A stretch of DNA of 27,558 nucleotides. Origin: Candidatus Omnitrophota bacterium (GTDB lineage Bacteria > Omnitrophota > Gorgyraeia > JABMQH01). The stretch is taken from positions 1 through 27,558 of the forward strand of contig JAPLLL010000107.1 of assembly GCA_026387595.1 (NCBI GenBank), read 5' to 3'. Below, in pieces: positions 14,544 through 22,352 of the stretch. Each line of letters opens with the position of its first letter. Position 1 is the first letter of the stretch. Position numbers and translations under genes: made by a program. The notes under the pieces were generated by a model. That model was not told the origin of the DNA, did no database searches, and saw only the letters and a program-made list of their open reading frames with translations.

Positions 14544-15646
14544 CCCTGCAGGGATCTTGCCTTTTTGCCTATTGAGCCGATCAGCGAATTAAACGAGTCT
14601 ATGAATGCCTTGACGCCTTCCTTCTGAAGGTTTTCGCAGACATCATTTATGTCTATACCGAAGGATCTTAATTCGCCTCTAATTTTCTTTGCTTCATCAG
14701 GCCCCTGGCCTATGTTTGAATTTACGACACCATGGTCGTGGAATGCAATAACTGTCTGGTGCGGCATCGTGTTTATGGTATCCGGCCCGATAAGTTCCTC
14801 GACATATTTTACGTCCCTGTAGCCGGGGTTCTTGGTGCTGGTAGACGCCCACAGGGCCCGCTGGATATTCGCCCCGTTCTTTTTAAGCCCTTCGAAATCC
14901 TTGCTCCAGAATATATCTTTAAAGCGCCGGTAAATTATTTTTGAGTTGGCAACCGCTGCTTTGCCGCAAAGACGCGCGGCATTTTTTTCTTCCAGCATTT
15001 TGTCTATCTTCGTATCGATCCTGCTTATGAACACGCTTGCAACGGAAGTAACGTCGCCAAGCTTCTGCTTCTTGTTGAGCCTGTCTTTTAACCCGTCTAT
15101 GTACGCCTTTGCAACCGCTTCATAATGAGCAACCGAAAAAAGAAGCGTCACATTCACGTTTATGCCATCCGCTATCAGCTGCCGTATCGCAGGCAGGCCC
15201 TCTCTTGTGCCTGGCACCTTTATAAGTATGTTTTTCCTGTTAAGCTCCTTAAAGAGCTTCCTCGCATACTCAACGGTTTTTTTGGGATCGTACGCGTAAT
15301 CGGGAAGCACCTCAATGCTTACATAACCGTCAATACCCTTTGTCGCCTTATAAGTATCCAGAAGCATGTCCGCTGCAGTGGCAATGTCTTCCGTTGTCAG
15401 AGCATCGTAGATCTCGGAAACGCTTTTGCCGTCCTTTACAAGCTTGCGGATCGCCTCATCATAATCATTCGATGAGCTTATTGCCTTGTCAAATATCGTG
15501 GGGTTCGATGTAACGCCGACTATGCCGTATTCGTTTATGAGGCGCTGGAATTCCCCGTTCTTAAAAAGACGGCGCTCTACGTTGTCATACCACGGGCTTT
15601 GGCCTGCGGCATAAAGCTGCCTTAACGTGTTCGCGGGTTGTTTCAT
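14540..15646 (-). CDS. tal: transaldolase (long TalB/Tal type)
   Basis: A 368-residue enzyme of the longer transaldolase subfamily. The Schiff-base lysine is Lys143 in NILIKVPGT, and GVTSNPTIFDKAI (44-56) is the conserved N-terminal motif. RALWASTSTKNPGYRD and NTMPHQTVIAF also match the family. It transfers dihydroxyacetone units between sugar phosphates in the non-oxidative pentose phosphate pathway. The ATG at 15646 overlaps the stop of the radical SAM gene (ATGA); in-frame ATGs at 15652 and 15685 are possible, but the homologous region begins right after 15646. It is the last gene of the long minus-strand array and converges with the spermidine-synthase-like gene with no space for a terminator. 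Confidence 0.93.
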   Translation of the reverse strand: MKQPANTLRQLYAAGQSPWYDNVERRLFKNGEFQRLINEYGIVGVTSNPTIFDKAISSSNDYDEAIRKLVKDGKSVSEIYDALTTEDIATAADMLLDTYKATKGIDGYVSIEVLPDYAYDPKKTVEYARKLFKELNRKNILIKVPGTREGLPAIRQLIADGINVNVTLLFSVAHYEAVAKAYIDGLKDRLNKKQKLGDVTSVASVFISRIDTKIDKMLEEKNAARLCGKAAVANSKIIYRRFKDIFWSKDFEGLKKNGANIQRALWASTSTKNPGYRDVKYVEELIGPDTINTMPHQTVIAFHDHGVVNSNIGQGPDEAKKIRGELRSFGIDINDVCENLQKEGVKAFIDSFNSLIGSIGKKARSLQG

Positions 15647-16650
15647 TCCCATATCCCGTGAATCTTGCTTTTGCATTTCGGACATTTACCCTCCGTTATC
15701 TTATTCGTTTTTACGAAATAGCCGGTTCGTTCGATCAAAAGTTCGTTACAGTTATAACAATGAGTATTTTCGCCTTCGCCCGGGACATTTCCCAAATATA
15801 CGTAATACAGGCCGGCGGCCTTGCCTATTGCCTGCGCCATTTTTAATGTCCCCAGCGGCGTGGGAGGCAGATTGCCTATTTTATACTGCGGATAAAATCT
15901 TGATATGTGCCATGGGATCTCTTTGCCGATACCGGCCAGAAAAACGGCTATCTTTTTTAACTCATCTTCGGTATCGTTTAATGTCGGGACTATCAGCGTG
16001 GTCACCTCTACCCAGATGCCAAGCTTCCGCATGTACTCTATGGATTCAAGCACCGGCTCAAGTCTGCCCTTGCAGACTTTTTTATAATATTCGCTGCTGA
16101 AAGACTTAAGGTCAACATTTGCCGCGTCCAAAACGCCCTTCAGCGCGTCAAGGCACTCTTTTGTCATAAAACCGTTTGTCACATAGATATTATACAGGCC
16201 TTCCTTTTTGGCAAGCCTGCCCGTATCAAGCGAGTACTCAAAATATATCGTAGGCTCTGTGTAAGTATACGATATGCTCCTTGCGCCTGAGCGCCCGGCC
16301 TCGCTTACGGTTTTCGCCGGAGGAACATAAAGAGGATCCCTGCCTGCGCCGGCTTCGTCTTTCTGCGAGATCTCCCAATTCTGGCAGAAATCGCAGCGGA
16401 AGTTGCAGCCCGCGGCCGCGATGGAATACGAAGCAGAGCCGGGCAGCATGTGAAAAATCGGTTTTTTCTCTATCGGGTCTACATTGGCCGCTACAAGATT
16501 CCCGTATGAGTGTGTATATAAAATGCCGTCTTTATTCTGCCTTACCCCGCAATACCCGAACTTGCCGCCGGCAATAAGGCATCGGTGGCTGCAAAGGCCG
16601 CATAAAACTTTTTTTTCTTCTTTTTTTACGTAAAGAAGCGCCTCTTTCAC
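15643..16650 (-). CDS. amrS: AmmeMemoRadiSam-type radical SAM enzyme (AmrS-like)
   Basis: A 335-residue radical SAM protein. The SAM cluster motif CNFRCDFCQNW (Cys82, 86, 89) is followed by the glycyl-radical-activase-like SYTYTEPTIYFEY and EVTTLIVPTLND segments. Extra cysteines lie at the N-terminus (C17, C20, C24, C34, CGLCSHRC) and in a C-terminal zinc-ribbon-like end (CYNCNE and CPKCKSKIHG). This pattern matches the AmmeMemoRadiSam system radical SAM protein; the target is not established. The other two members of that trio (MEMO-like and AMMECR1-like) are not in the window. The start is the GTG at 16650 with GGAGGAG 5-6 bases upstream; both lie in a hairpin (16650-16698) that could hide the site. 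Translation is probably coupled to transaldolase downstream. Confidence 0.85.
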   Translation of the reverse strand: MKEALLYVKKEEKKVLCGLCSHRCLIAGGKFGYCGVRQNKDGILYTHSYGNLVAANVDPIEKKPIFHMLPGSASYSIAAAGCNFRCDFCQNWEISQKDEAGAGRDPLYVPPAKTVSEAGRSGARSISYTYTEPTIYFEYSLDTGRLAKKEGLYNIYVTNGFMTKECLDALKGVLDAANVDLKSFSSEYYKKVCKGRLEPVLESIEYMRKLGIWVEVTTLIVPTLNDTEDELKKIAVFLAGIGKEIPWHISRFYPQYKIGNLPPTPLGTLKMAQAIGKAAGLYYVYLGNVPGEGENTHCYNCNELLIERTGYFVKTNKITEGKCPKCKSKIHGIWE

Positions 16651-16698
16651 CCAGCTCCTCCTATCCTGAACCCAGTGCCCTCCATAGGAGGGGCTGGG
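16650..16698 (-). promoter_or_regulatory. hairpin covering the ribosome-binding site of the radical SAM gene
   Basis: Arms 16650-16664 and 16684-16698 are complementary at 14 of 15 positions around a 19-base loop. In the minus-strand mRNA the 3' arm holds the GGAGGAG site and ends at the first base of the GTG start; the 5' arm carries the anti-site CCCCTCC. A competing pair, GAACCCAG (16694-16701 on the minus strand) with CTGGGTTC (16668-16675), would use part of the same 5' arm and free the site. No T-run follows, so it is unlikely to be a terminator. Confidence 0.5.
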
Positions 16699-16702
16699 TT
16701 CA

Positions 16703-18376
16703 TTATTTCTCTTCTTTAAAAAATATTAACAGCACCTCGAATATAAGCATGAACGAGAGCGCTAAAAGCATGACGCCGGTAACCGGAAGCGGCGCGAGCG
16801 ATATTTTCTTGTGTACAAAAATATCTATTATCCAGGGCTCTAGTATGAAATAAAGCGAAAGCATCGCCACAAAAAGCATAAATACGGACGGCAGCAGCGT
16901 TATCCTGTATTTTTTCTTGCCGTTAAACAGCCATACTGAAACAGCCAGTAGCACAAGCGCTGCCAGAAGCTGGTTGCTTGAGCCGAACAGCGTCCAGAAA
17001 CTTTTCCATGCCGGCACAGGATTACCCTGGGCATCGCTCATTTCTCTTGTAACAAACATAAGCGGCAGCGCCACTGTTGCAAGGGCGGCCGCATACGCGC
17101 TGATCTTGTTGCGCCAGCCGGTAAGCTCCTGGAACACATATCTCCCGAGCCTGGTGGCCACATCCAGCGTGTCGTATACAAATGTGGCGAAGGCGAGCAG
17201 CGCGAAATTAAACGCAAATTGCCTGTTTACGCCCAGGTTCGACAGAAATACGGATATGCCGTTGGCAAATATCTGGTTCGGGTCCCCGAGTTTTTGCGCC
17301 TGCGGGATATTCAGCAATAAAAGCGTGCTCAGGGCTATTATGGCGACAAAGCTTTCGAGAAGCATGCCCCCGTAACCCAGGAGGCGCGTGTCTTTCTCAT
17401 TCGATACCTGCTTCGAAGTCGTGCCTGATGCAACAATTGCATGAAAGCCCGAGCAGGCGCCGCACGCCACTGTCGTAAAAAGAAGCGGGAACATGGGCAT
17501 GCCCTGTGGATTGGCCCAGGCCGTAACAGCCGGATACTGGATCAGCAACTTCTGCGTAAAACTTCCGATTACCAACCCTATAAAACTTGCAACTGCGGTA
17601 AGACTAAGGAAAAAACCGCCAAGGTAACCGCGCGGCTGCAGCAATAACCATACGGGAATGATGGAAGCCAAAAAACAATAAACCAAAAGCAGTATATCCC
17701 AGCTTGTCCGTATATCTTTGCCAAAAAGGGACGGCAATTGAAGCGGATAGCGCGGGCCCAGATATATACAGACAAACACCAAAGGCAGGAATATTATCGT
17801 GGCAACAGCTACCGGGATCTTAAGCAGGCGTATCCCGATCCCCATGACCAGGGCGATACCCAGATACATCATTGAGGACGAAGCAACGCCGGCGCCGGCC
17901 GCCCTGTCCGCAAACGTGCTGGCTGTTATATCGGTAAACGCGGTAATGATGTAAACAAGAGAAAACCACAGGAACAATAAAAATAAAAGAAAAGCCTTGC
18001 GGCTCATATTTTCTTTTACAACTTCCGCAATGGACTTTCCCTGATGCCTGACGGAAGCAACAAGCGCGGATATATCGTGGACACCGCCGATAAATATCCC
18101 GCCGAGGATTATCCAAAGGATCGTAGGCAGCCACCCGAACCAAAGGCCGGCAAGTATGGGGCCCACTATAGGGCCTGCCGCGGCAATGGCCGAGAGGTGC
18201 TGGCCAAGAAGGTAGAATTTATTCGCCGGGACATAATCCAGATTATCCCTCAGGACATGGGCGGGGGTTTTGGTATCGCTGCGGAGATTAAAGATCCTGC
18301 TTACGAAAAGGCCGTATGTGAAATAGCCCGCCAAAAGCGCGGCTACACCGAGAAGCACTAAAAACAAGAGGCTCAT
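16703..18376 (-). CDS. cstA: carbon starvation protein A family transporter
   Basis: A 557-residue integral membrane protein with about 14-16 helices. CstA family signatures include GQHLSAIAAAGPIVGPILAG (about 58-77), FIGGVHDISALVASVRHQG (95-113), FPLLFTTVACGACSGFHAI (about 293-311) with SGTTSKQ, and the C-terminal FGSSNQLLAAL. CstA proteins import peptides or pyruvate, mostly as carbon or nitrogen scavengers. This is the short form, without the long C-terminal tail of enterobacterial CstA. It starts 11 bases after the ZIP gene, with no good Shine-Dalgarno sequence, and ends 52 bases before the radical SAM gene. The two metal transporters upstream and metabolic enzymes downstream suggest an operon of uptake functions. 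Confidence 0.95.
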   Translation of the reverse strand: MSLLFLVLLGVAALLAGYFTYGLFVSRIFNLRSDTKTPAHVLRDNLDYVPANKFYLLGQHLSAIAAAGPIVGPILAGLWFGWLPTILWIILGGIFIGGVHDISALVASVRHQGKSIAEVVKENMSRKAFLLFLLFLWFSLVYIITAFTDITASTFADRAAGAGVASSSMMYLGIALVMGIGIRLLKIPVAVATIIFLPLVFVCIYLGPRYPLQLPSLFGKDIRTSWDILLLVYCFLASIIPVWLLLQPRGYLGGFFLSLTAVASFIGLVIGSFTQKLLIQYPAVTAWANPQGMPMFPLLFTTVACGACSGFHAIVASGTTSKQVSNEKDTRLLGYGGMLLESFVAIIALSTLLLLNIPQAQKLGDPNQIFANGISVFLSNLGVNRQFAFNFALLAFATFVYDTLDVATRLGRYVFQELTGWRNKISAYAAALATVALPLMFVTREMSDAQGNPVPAWKSFWTLFGSSNQLLAALVLLAVSVWLFNGKKKYRITLLPSVFMLFVAMLSLYFILEPWIIDIFVHKKISLAPLPVTGVMLLALSFMLIFEVLLIFFKEEK

Positions 18377-18387
18377 TTTTAATTTAT

Positions 18388-19116
18388 CTAATGCGCGATC
18401 TTAAGGAACCACATCATTAAAATGCCGGCGCATAATAAAGAAAACTGCAGGAATGCCCCTCCGGCGGTCGGGGTCTTTTTAAATTCAGGCATAAGGTCCA
18501 CAAGCGCCATATACAGGAAATTCCCCGCTGCAAGCGCTATCAGGATAGGCGTAAGGTTGTTTATTCTTGTGGCAAAAAAATAGGAAAGGATCCCGCCGAG
18601 TATACAGGTAAGCGCGCTCAGCAGATTGAACAAAAGCGCCTTTGTTTTTGTAAACCCGCCGTATACCAGGATCCCGAAATCGCCTATTTCCTGCGGGATC
18701 TCATGCGCAAGGGCTATTATGGACGTGGTCATCCCGAGTTTTACGTCGGCGATGAACGCCGCGGCGATGATCGTACCGTCTATAAAATTGTGCACGCCGT
18801 CCCCGATAAGGTTCAGGTACCGCACAGGATGTTCCTTGCAGATGCCGTCATGGCAATGCCTCCAGAACAAAAACTTCTCAAGGATAAAAAACAGAAGTAT
18901 CCCTGCAAGTATCCATAACGGCGCATTTGCCCCCAGCTCGATCGCCTCAGGCACAAGGTGCAGCACGGCACCGCCCAATAAAACACCTGTCGCAAATGTA
19001 ACAAGGCCGAGCAGTATCTTCTGAAGGGTATTCTCTTTGATCGAGATAAAACAGATCCCTACAAGCGAGGCCAGGCTTATTATTACGGTTGAGGCTATGA
19101 TATATAGAAAGGTCAT
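18388..19116 (-). CDS. ZIP family divalent metal transporter
   Basis: A 242-residue membrane protein with about eight helices. The ZIP metal-site motifs are visible: LNLIGDGVHNFIDG in the fourth helix and ALAHEIPQEIGDF in the fifth, with HCHDGICKEH in the cytosolic loop between helices 3 and 4. ZIP proteins move zinc, iron or manganese into the cytoplasm. It begins 2 bases after the GDT1-like gene, so the pair is translated as a unit. The specific metal cannot be told from sequence alone. The upstream partner is a predicted Mn/Ca/H exchanger-type half-protein, which hints at manganese. Confidence 0.92.
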   Translation of the reverse strand: MTFLYIIASTVIISLASLVGICFISIKENTLQKILLGLVTFATGVLLGGAVLHLVPEAIELGANAPLWILAGILLFFILEKFLFWRHCHDGICKEHPVRYLNLIGDGVHNFIDGTIIAAAFIADVKLGMTTSIIALAHEIPQEIGDFGILVYGGFTKTKALLFNLLSALTCILGGILSYFFATRINNLTPILIALAAGNFLYMALVDLMPEFKKTPTAGGAFLQFSLLCAGILMMWFLKIAH

Positions 19117-19118
19117 TA

Positions 19119-19391
19119 CTAGATCTTGCCGGCAAGCATCAAAAATCCCAATATGATAAACAGCCCGCCTCCGAAATATCTTATTAATTCCGGCTTAAGG
19201 TATTTACCCGCAAGCACACCGATCATAACAGAAACAGCAGTTATCACTATGTATGCGGACACAGAGCCGAGCAGGACAGAAACCGGCTTTTTTGATTCAG
19301 CTGACATGGCTATGCCTACAAGCTGTGTTTTATCCGCAAGCTCTGCCACAAATATAGCGCCGAACGTCGCAATAAAAGTCTTCCAGTCCAT
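19119..19391 (-). CDS. half-size GDT1/UPF0016 (TMEM165-like) cation transporter
   Basis: A 90-residue protein with three predicted helices and a single UPF0016 motif, ELADKTQL (E17 to L24), where the family pattern is E-x-G-D-K/R-S/T (here Ala replaces Gly). Full-length GDT1 proteins contain two such motifs in inverted repeats and export Mn2+ or exchange Ca2+/H+. A single-repeat version presumably works as a dimer, as suggested for ancestral half-size members. The ATG at 19391 has GGAGG 5 bases upstream, overlapping the thiE stop (TAGGAGG). Its own extended -10 promoter is at 19422-19430 inside the thiE 3' end. It is followed at once by the ZIP gene. Confidence 0.88.
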   Translation of the reverse strand: MDWKTFIATFGAIFVAELADKTQLVGIAMSAESKKPVSVLLGSVSAYIVITAVSVMIGVLAGKYLKPELIRYFGGGLFIILGFLMLAGKI

Positions 19392-19400
19392 TACGTCCTC

Positions 19401-20060
19401 CTATTGTTTTATTTGAAAAGGATTATACCACAATTTTTGGAACTTCTCTATCTCTTTACGGACATTGGATTTTGTCACGACCGCCGATATGGCGCACAGG
19501 CCGTCGGCTCCCGCTTTGATGACTTCCTCTGCATTATATAGGTCTATCCCGCCGATCGCTACTATAGGTATCGAAACGGCTTTTTTTATTTTCCTTACGA
19601 GTTCTATGCCGGCGGGAACGCCTGCATCCGGTTTGGTATCTGTCATAAATACCGGCGACACCCCTATGTAATTGGCGCCGCTCTTCTCGGCGTCTCGGGC
19701 CTCTTTTACGTTGTGGGCAGTAAGGCCTATGATCCTGTTTCTGCCGAGAAGCCTTCTTGCGGTTTTATAGGGCATATCCTCATTGCCAAGATGGACTCCG
19801 TCAGCGCATACGGCAAGCGCTATATCCACCCTGTCATTGATCAAAAAAAGCGCCTTGCCATTTTTACATATTGCTTTGAGCTGCAGTGCTTCTTTCAGCA
19901 TGTCTTTTGTCGTTGTGGTTTTATTACGATATTGCACGACTTTTACGCCGGCCTTTATTGCCGCTTTTACATCACTTAAGTTGCCATCTTTGCTCAATTT
20001 TGCGTCCGTTATAAAATAATAACCGCTCAGCATATCCAACGGTTTTCTACCAGCGGCCAT
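19401..20060 (-). CDS. thiE: thiamine phosphate synthase
   Basis: A 219-residue TIM-barrel enzyme. Signature segments are VKVVQYRNKTTTTKDML near the N-terminus, ALFLINDRVDIALAVCADG then VHLGNEDMP, GLTAHN, YIGVSPVFMTDTK and PIVAIGGIDLYNA. It joins HMP-pyrophosphate and thiazole phosphate to thiamine monophosphate. The start at 20060 overlaps the pseudopilin stop by 14 bases. A start at 20033 (MLSGYYFITD), closer to the homologous region, is also plausible; neither has a strong ribosome-binding site. Together with thiM two genes upstream it forms a salvage pair; no thiC, thiD or thiG is in the window. Confidence 0.95.
   Translation of the reverse strand: MAAGRKPLDMLSGYYFITDAKLSKDGNLSDVKAAIKAGVKVVQYRNKTTTTKDMLKEALQLKAICKNGKALFLINDRVDIALAVCADGVHLGNEDMPYKTARRLLGRNRIIGLTAHNVKEARDAEKSGANYIGVSPVFMTDTKPDAGVPAGIELVRKIKKAVSIPIVAIGGIDLYNAEEVIKAGADGLCAISAVVTKSNVRKEIEKFQKLWYNPFQIKQ
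19422..19430 (-). promoter_or_regulatory. extended -10 promoter inside the end of thiE
   Basis: On the minus strand TGGTATAAT (19422-19430) is a perfect extended -10 lying in the last codons of thiE. The predicted start near 19415 gives a leader of about 24 bases with a GGAGG site before the GDT1-like gene. It would let the metal-transport and cstA genes be transcribed apart from the thiamine genes. No clear -35 is present. Confidence 0.5.
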
Positions 20061-20562
20061 ATACGCGCTCGGAGAAACCGTCAGCCGTGATTTTTATCAT
20101 TCTCATATAGGTTTTATACCAATTCGTGGCAAATTTTTCGCTGGCGGGGTCAAGGCTGTAAGAGCTGTAGTAAATATAATATTGATATGCCCCGCCTACG
20201 GGGACCACGCCACGCGGCGCGAGGCGTATGTTTGTGTAAAGGATAACGGAAATCTGGTTAGCCGGGTAATAGGTGTAAACATATGTAAAGTGCTTTGTCA
20301 TAACACCAGGCTGGCCAGGCGGCGGTCGTGAGGAACCAGGTATAATATTAAGAAGGTCTATAGCGCTTCCCTCCGGGAAATGCCCTGTCTCGAGATAATA
20401 CATTTCCACGGCATGGGCTACCGCTGATAAATTCCTACTCATTTCCATTGAATAGCGTATGTTGTACATCACTTTTTGAAACTCTTGGGTCGCCAGCGTA
20501 GCGATTATCCCGATTATGACAATCACTATCAACAGTTCAATCAGCGTAAATGATCTTTTCAT
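20047..20562 (-). CDS. type II secretion/type IV pilus-like pseudopilin
   Basis: A 171-residue protein with a class III (prepilin) signal: MKRSFTLIELLIVIVIIGII, with the methylated Phe position after MKRS and Glu at +5, followed by the long N-terminal helix (to about 50). The C-terminal half (about 75-171) is tyrosine- and proline-rich, with a GxxxLLxxIPGSSRPPPG segment and no cysteines. It resembles GspG/PulG-like minor pseudopilins of an unassigned group. It starts with ATG overlapping the thiM stop (ATGA) and its end overlaps thiE, so it lies inside a thiamine salvage operon with no other secretion gene nearby. The export and assembly machinery must be elsewhere. Confidence 0.85.
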   Translation of the reverse strand: MKRSFTLIELLIVIVIIGIIATLATQEFQKVMYNIRYSMEMSRNLSAVAHAVEMYYLETGHFPEGSAIDLLNIIPGSSRPPPGQPGVMTKHFTYVYTYYPANQISVILYTNIRLAPRGVVPVGGAYQYYIYYSSYSLDPASEKFATNWYKTYMRMIKITADGFSERVYGRW

Positions 20563-21365
20563 CCTTCTACTCTCTGCATGCTGTCTATCGTTTTTTTATC
20601 AAGGTGATACAAATAGTCAAACAGTTTTTCCTTAAATGTCCCCGGCCCGACAGAGCCCTTTACGGCGCACTCGGAAGCGACTTCAAAACATACCAGCCCG
20701 GACGCGGCAGCCAGCGCAAGATCCTTTTCCACTGCGGCAAATGTCCCGATAACAGACGCGGCCATGCAGCCCGTACCAACGATGTGCGACATCATCTCAT
20801 GGCCATTTTTTACGATGTAAAGCTTCTTGCCGTCCGAAACAATATCTTCTGCCCCGGTTATCACGACAGTTGCCTTGCGCTTTGCGGCAAGCTCTTTTGC
20901 TATCTGTATCAGGTCCTTTTCCACTTTTGTCGCGTCTACGCCCTTTGTCCTTACGTTTTCGCCGGCCACTTTCGCTATCTCGGACGCATTCCCCTTTATG
21001 ATGTCTATCCGCGTTTCATCCAATAACTCAAAAGTCTTTTTATTGCGCAATTGGGTTGCTCCGCACCCGCAGGCGTCCAGCACAACCGGTATGCCTTTTT
21101 TATTGGCGCTTTTTGCCGCTATCTTCATCGCTTCGATAAGATCATCCGTAAGCGTGCCTATATTCAAAACCAGCGCGGAAGCGATAGACGCCATTTCCGC
21201 TGCTTCTTCTTTTGCGTGCGCCATGACAGGAGAGGCGCCCAATACCTTGACTACATTAGCGCAGTCATAAATAGTGACCCAGTTCGTAAGGTGGTGGACG
21301 ACCGGCCGTTGTTTTCTTACCGTCTCAAGCAGGCTGTACGCATCTATATTTATTTTACCCGGCAT
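20559..21365 (-). CDS. thiM: hydroxyethylthiazole kinase
   Basis: A 268-residue ribokinase-like enzyme. ThiM signatures are VVHHLTNWVTIYDCAN with ALGA-like VLGASPVMAHA after it, VLNIGTL, VLDACGCGATQLR, IDIIKGNASEIAKVAG and GTGCMAASVIGTF (anion-hole/catalytic loop). It phosphorylates salvaged thiazole alcohol for use by ThiE. The DPVG motif seen in many ThiM proteins is DACG here. The ATG at 21365 follows GGAGGAAAAGAT and overlaps the cooC stop by 16 bases. The next gene (pseudopilin) overlaps its stop, and thiE follows. Confidence 0.94.
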   Translation of the reverse strand: MPGKINIDAYSLLETVRKQRPVVHHLTNWVTIYDCANVVKVLGASPVMAHAKEEAAEMASIASALVLNIGTLTDDLIEAMKIAAKSANKKGIPVVLDACGCGATQLRNKKTFELLDETRIDIIKGNASEIAKVAGENVRTKGVDATKVEKDLIQIAKELAAKRKATVVITGAEDIVSDGKKLYIVKNGHEMMSHIVGTGCMAASVIGTFAAVEKDLALAAASGLVCFEVASECAVKGSVGPGTFKEKLFDYLYHLDKKTIDSMQRVEG

Positions 21366-22114
21366 ATCTTTTCCTCCGTTATCCTGTTTATGCTTTTCAT
21401 AATATCCGCACTGGCCGGCAGATCAAACAACGGCTTATTCTGAAGGCTCAGGTTTTCTATCCCCTGCTCAAACGCAAGGATGCCCGCCAGATTAAGGCCG
21501 GAATCTTTTACCTCAAGTTCGATCTGGGGGCTTAACGCTCCTTTTGCCTTATTCACGACAAGAAAACTTCTGCCCACATCTATACCCAGCGAATACACAA
21601 GTTTGTGTATTCGAAGGGCGCTCCTTACGCCCATTACGCTGAAATCGCTTACGACAAATAATATGTCTATCCTGGAAGCGGTCTTGCGGCTTATATGTTC
21701 CATGCCCGCTTCGTTGTCTATCACGGTAAAATCGTATCCGTCGCTCAGGCCCTTCAGCATATCGCGCAGAAGGCTGTTTACATAGCAATAGCAGCCCGGC
21801 CCTTCGGGCCTGCCCATGGTAAGAAGCGAAATGCCCTTCTCCTCTGCAAGCGATTCATGGATCCTGTATTCTATGTAGCGGTCCTTTGACATACCGGCGG
21901 GAAGTTTATCGAGCTTGGCGCGCGTATCTTCGCAGATACCGGCTATCGTGTCCTTTACCTTGATCCCAAGGGTCTCGCCTAAAGTTGAGTTCGGGTCAGC
22001 GTCCACAGCCAGGACAGAGCCCGCCTTCTTATCCAGAATGGCCCTTATTATAAGCGCCGCTACCGTGGTTTTTCCTGTTCCGCCCTTGCCCGTAACTGCA
22101 ATGATCCTGGTCAC
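21350..22114 (-). CDS. cooC: CooC-type CODH nickel-insertion ATPase
   Basis: A 254-residue MinD/ParA-type ATPase of the CooC/AcsF group. The deviant Walker A, GKGGTGKTT (9-17), has the second lysine for nucleotide contact, and DADPNSTLGE follows at 38-47. The hallmark GxCxC-type pair is Cys108/Cys110 in GCYCYVN, the metal-binding site known in CooC. VIDNEAGMEH matches the Walker B region. CooC proteins insert nickel into the C-cluster of carbon monoxide dehydrogenase. No CODH or acetyl-CoA synthase gene is in the window, so its target must be elsewhere. The start is the GTG at 22114, overlapping the DUF4405-like stop (GTGA), with AAAAAGG upstream; thiM overlaps its end. Confidence 0.92.
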   Translation of the reverse strand: MTRIIAVTGKGGTGKTTVAALIIRAILDKKAGSVLAVDADPNSTLGETLGIKVKDTIAGICEDTRAKLDKLPAGMSKDRYIEYRIHESLAEEKGISLLTMGRPEGPGCYCYVNSLLRDMLKGLSDGYDFTVIDNEAGMEHISRKTASRIDILFVVSDFSVMGVRSALRIHKLVYSLGIDVGRSFLVVNKAKGALSPQIELEVKDSGLNLAGILAFEQGIENLSLQNKPLFDLPASADIMKSINRITEEKICRVK

Positions 22115-22338
22115 TTTGCCTTTTTAAAAAATACCGCGGAAAACCATCTCCAATTAAGCCATATATGGATCAAAACCAGGGCTGTAAATATAATGCCGTT
22201 ATATTCGTGCAGGCTGCTCATAAAACTCAACTGCTTTGCGAATAGGTTAAAGAAAAGAAATACGCCGGTCAGCATCTGGATGATCGCGGATAATAACAAT
22301 AGCGGGTTCACAACCTTCATCAGCTTTGCTTTATTCAT
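22111..22338 (-). CDS. small membrane protein, DUF4405-like, possible haem-binding
   Basis: A 75-residue protein with two hydrophobic segments (about 10-33 and 46-70). The second contains LHEYNGIIFTALVLIHIWLN with His44 and His58, spaced like axial haem ligands in cytochrome b-type helices and in DUF4405 proteins. It probably sits in the membrane with few soluble residues (basic C-terminal end FKKAK). The ATG at 22338 has GGAGG directly upstream and the stop overlaps cooC (GTGA). Haem binding is an inference from the two histidines only. Its neighbours are an MBL hydrolase and cooC. Confidence 0.65.
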   Translation of the reverse strand: MNKAKLMKVVNPLLLLSAIIQMLTGVFLFFNLFAKQLSFMSSLHEYNGIIFTALVLIHIWLNWRWFSAVFFKKAK

Positions 22339-22352
22339 TGCGGCCTCCTGTT

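Noticed and set aside
20331..20346. GGAACCAG words at about 20335 and 23291 as further copies of the 1684-1732 repeat
   Set aside because: Only 8-11 bases match, no paired arm is present and both lie within well-supported coding regions.
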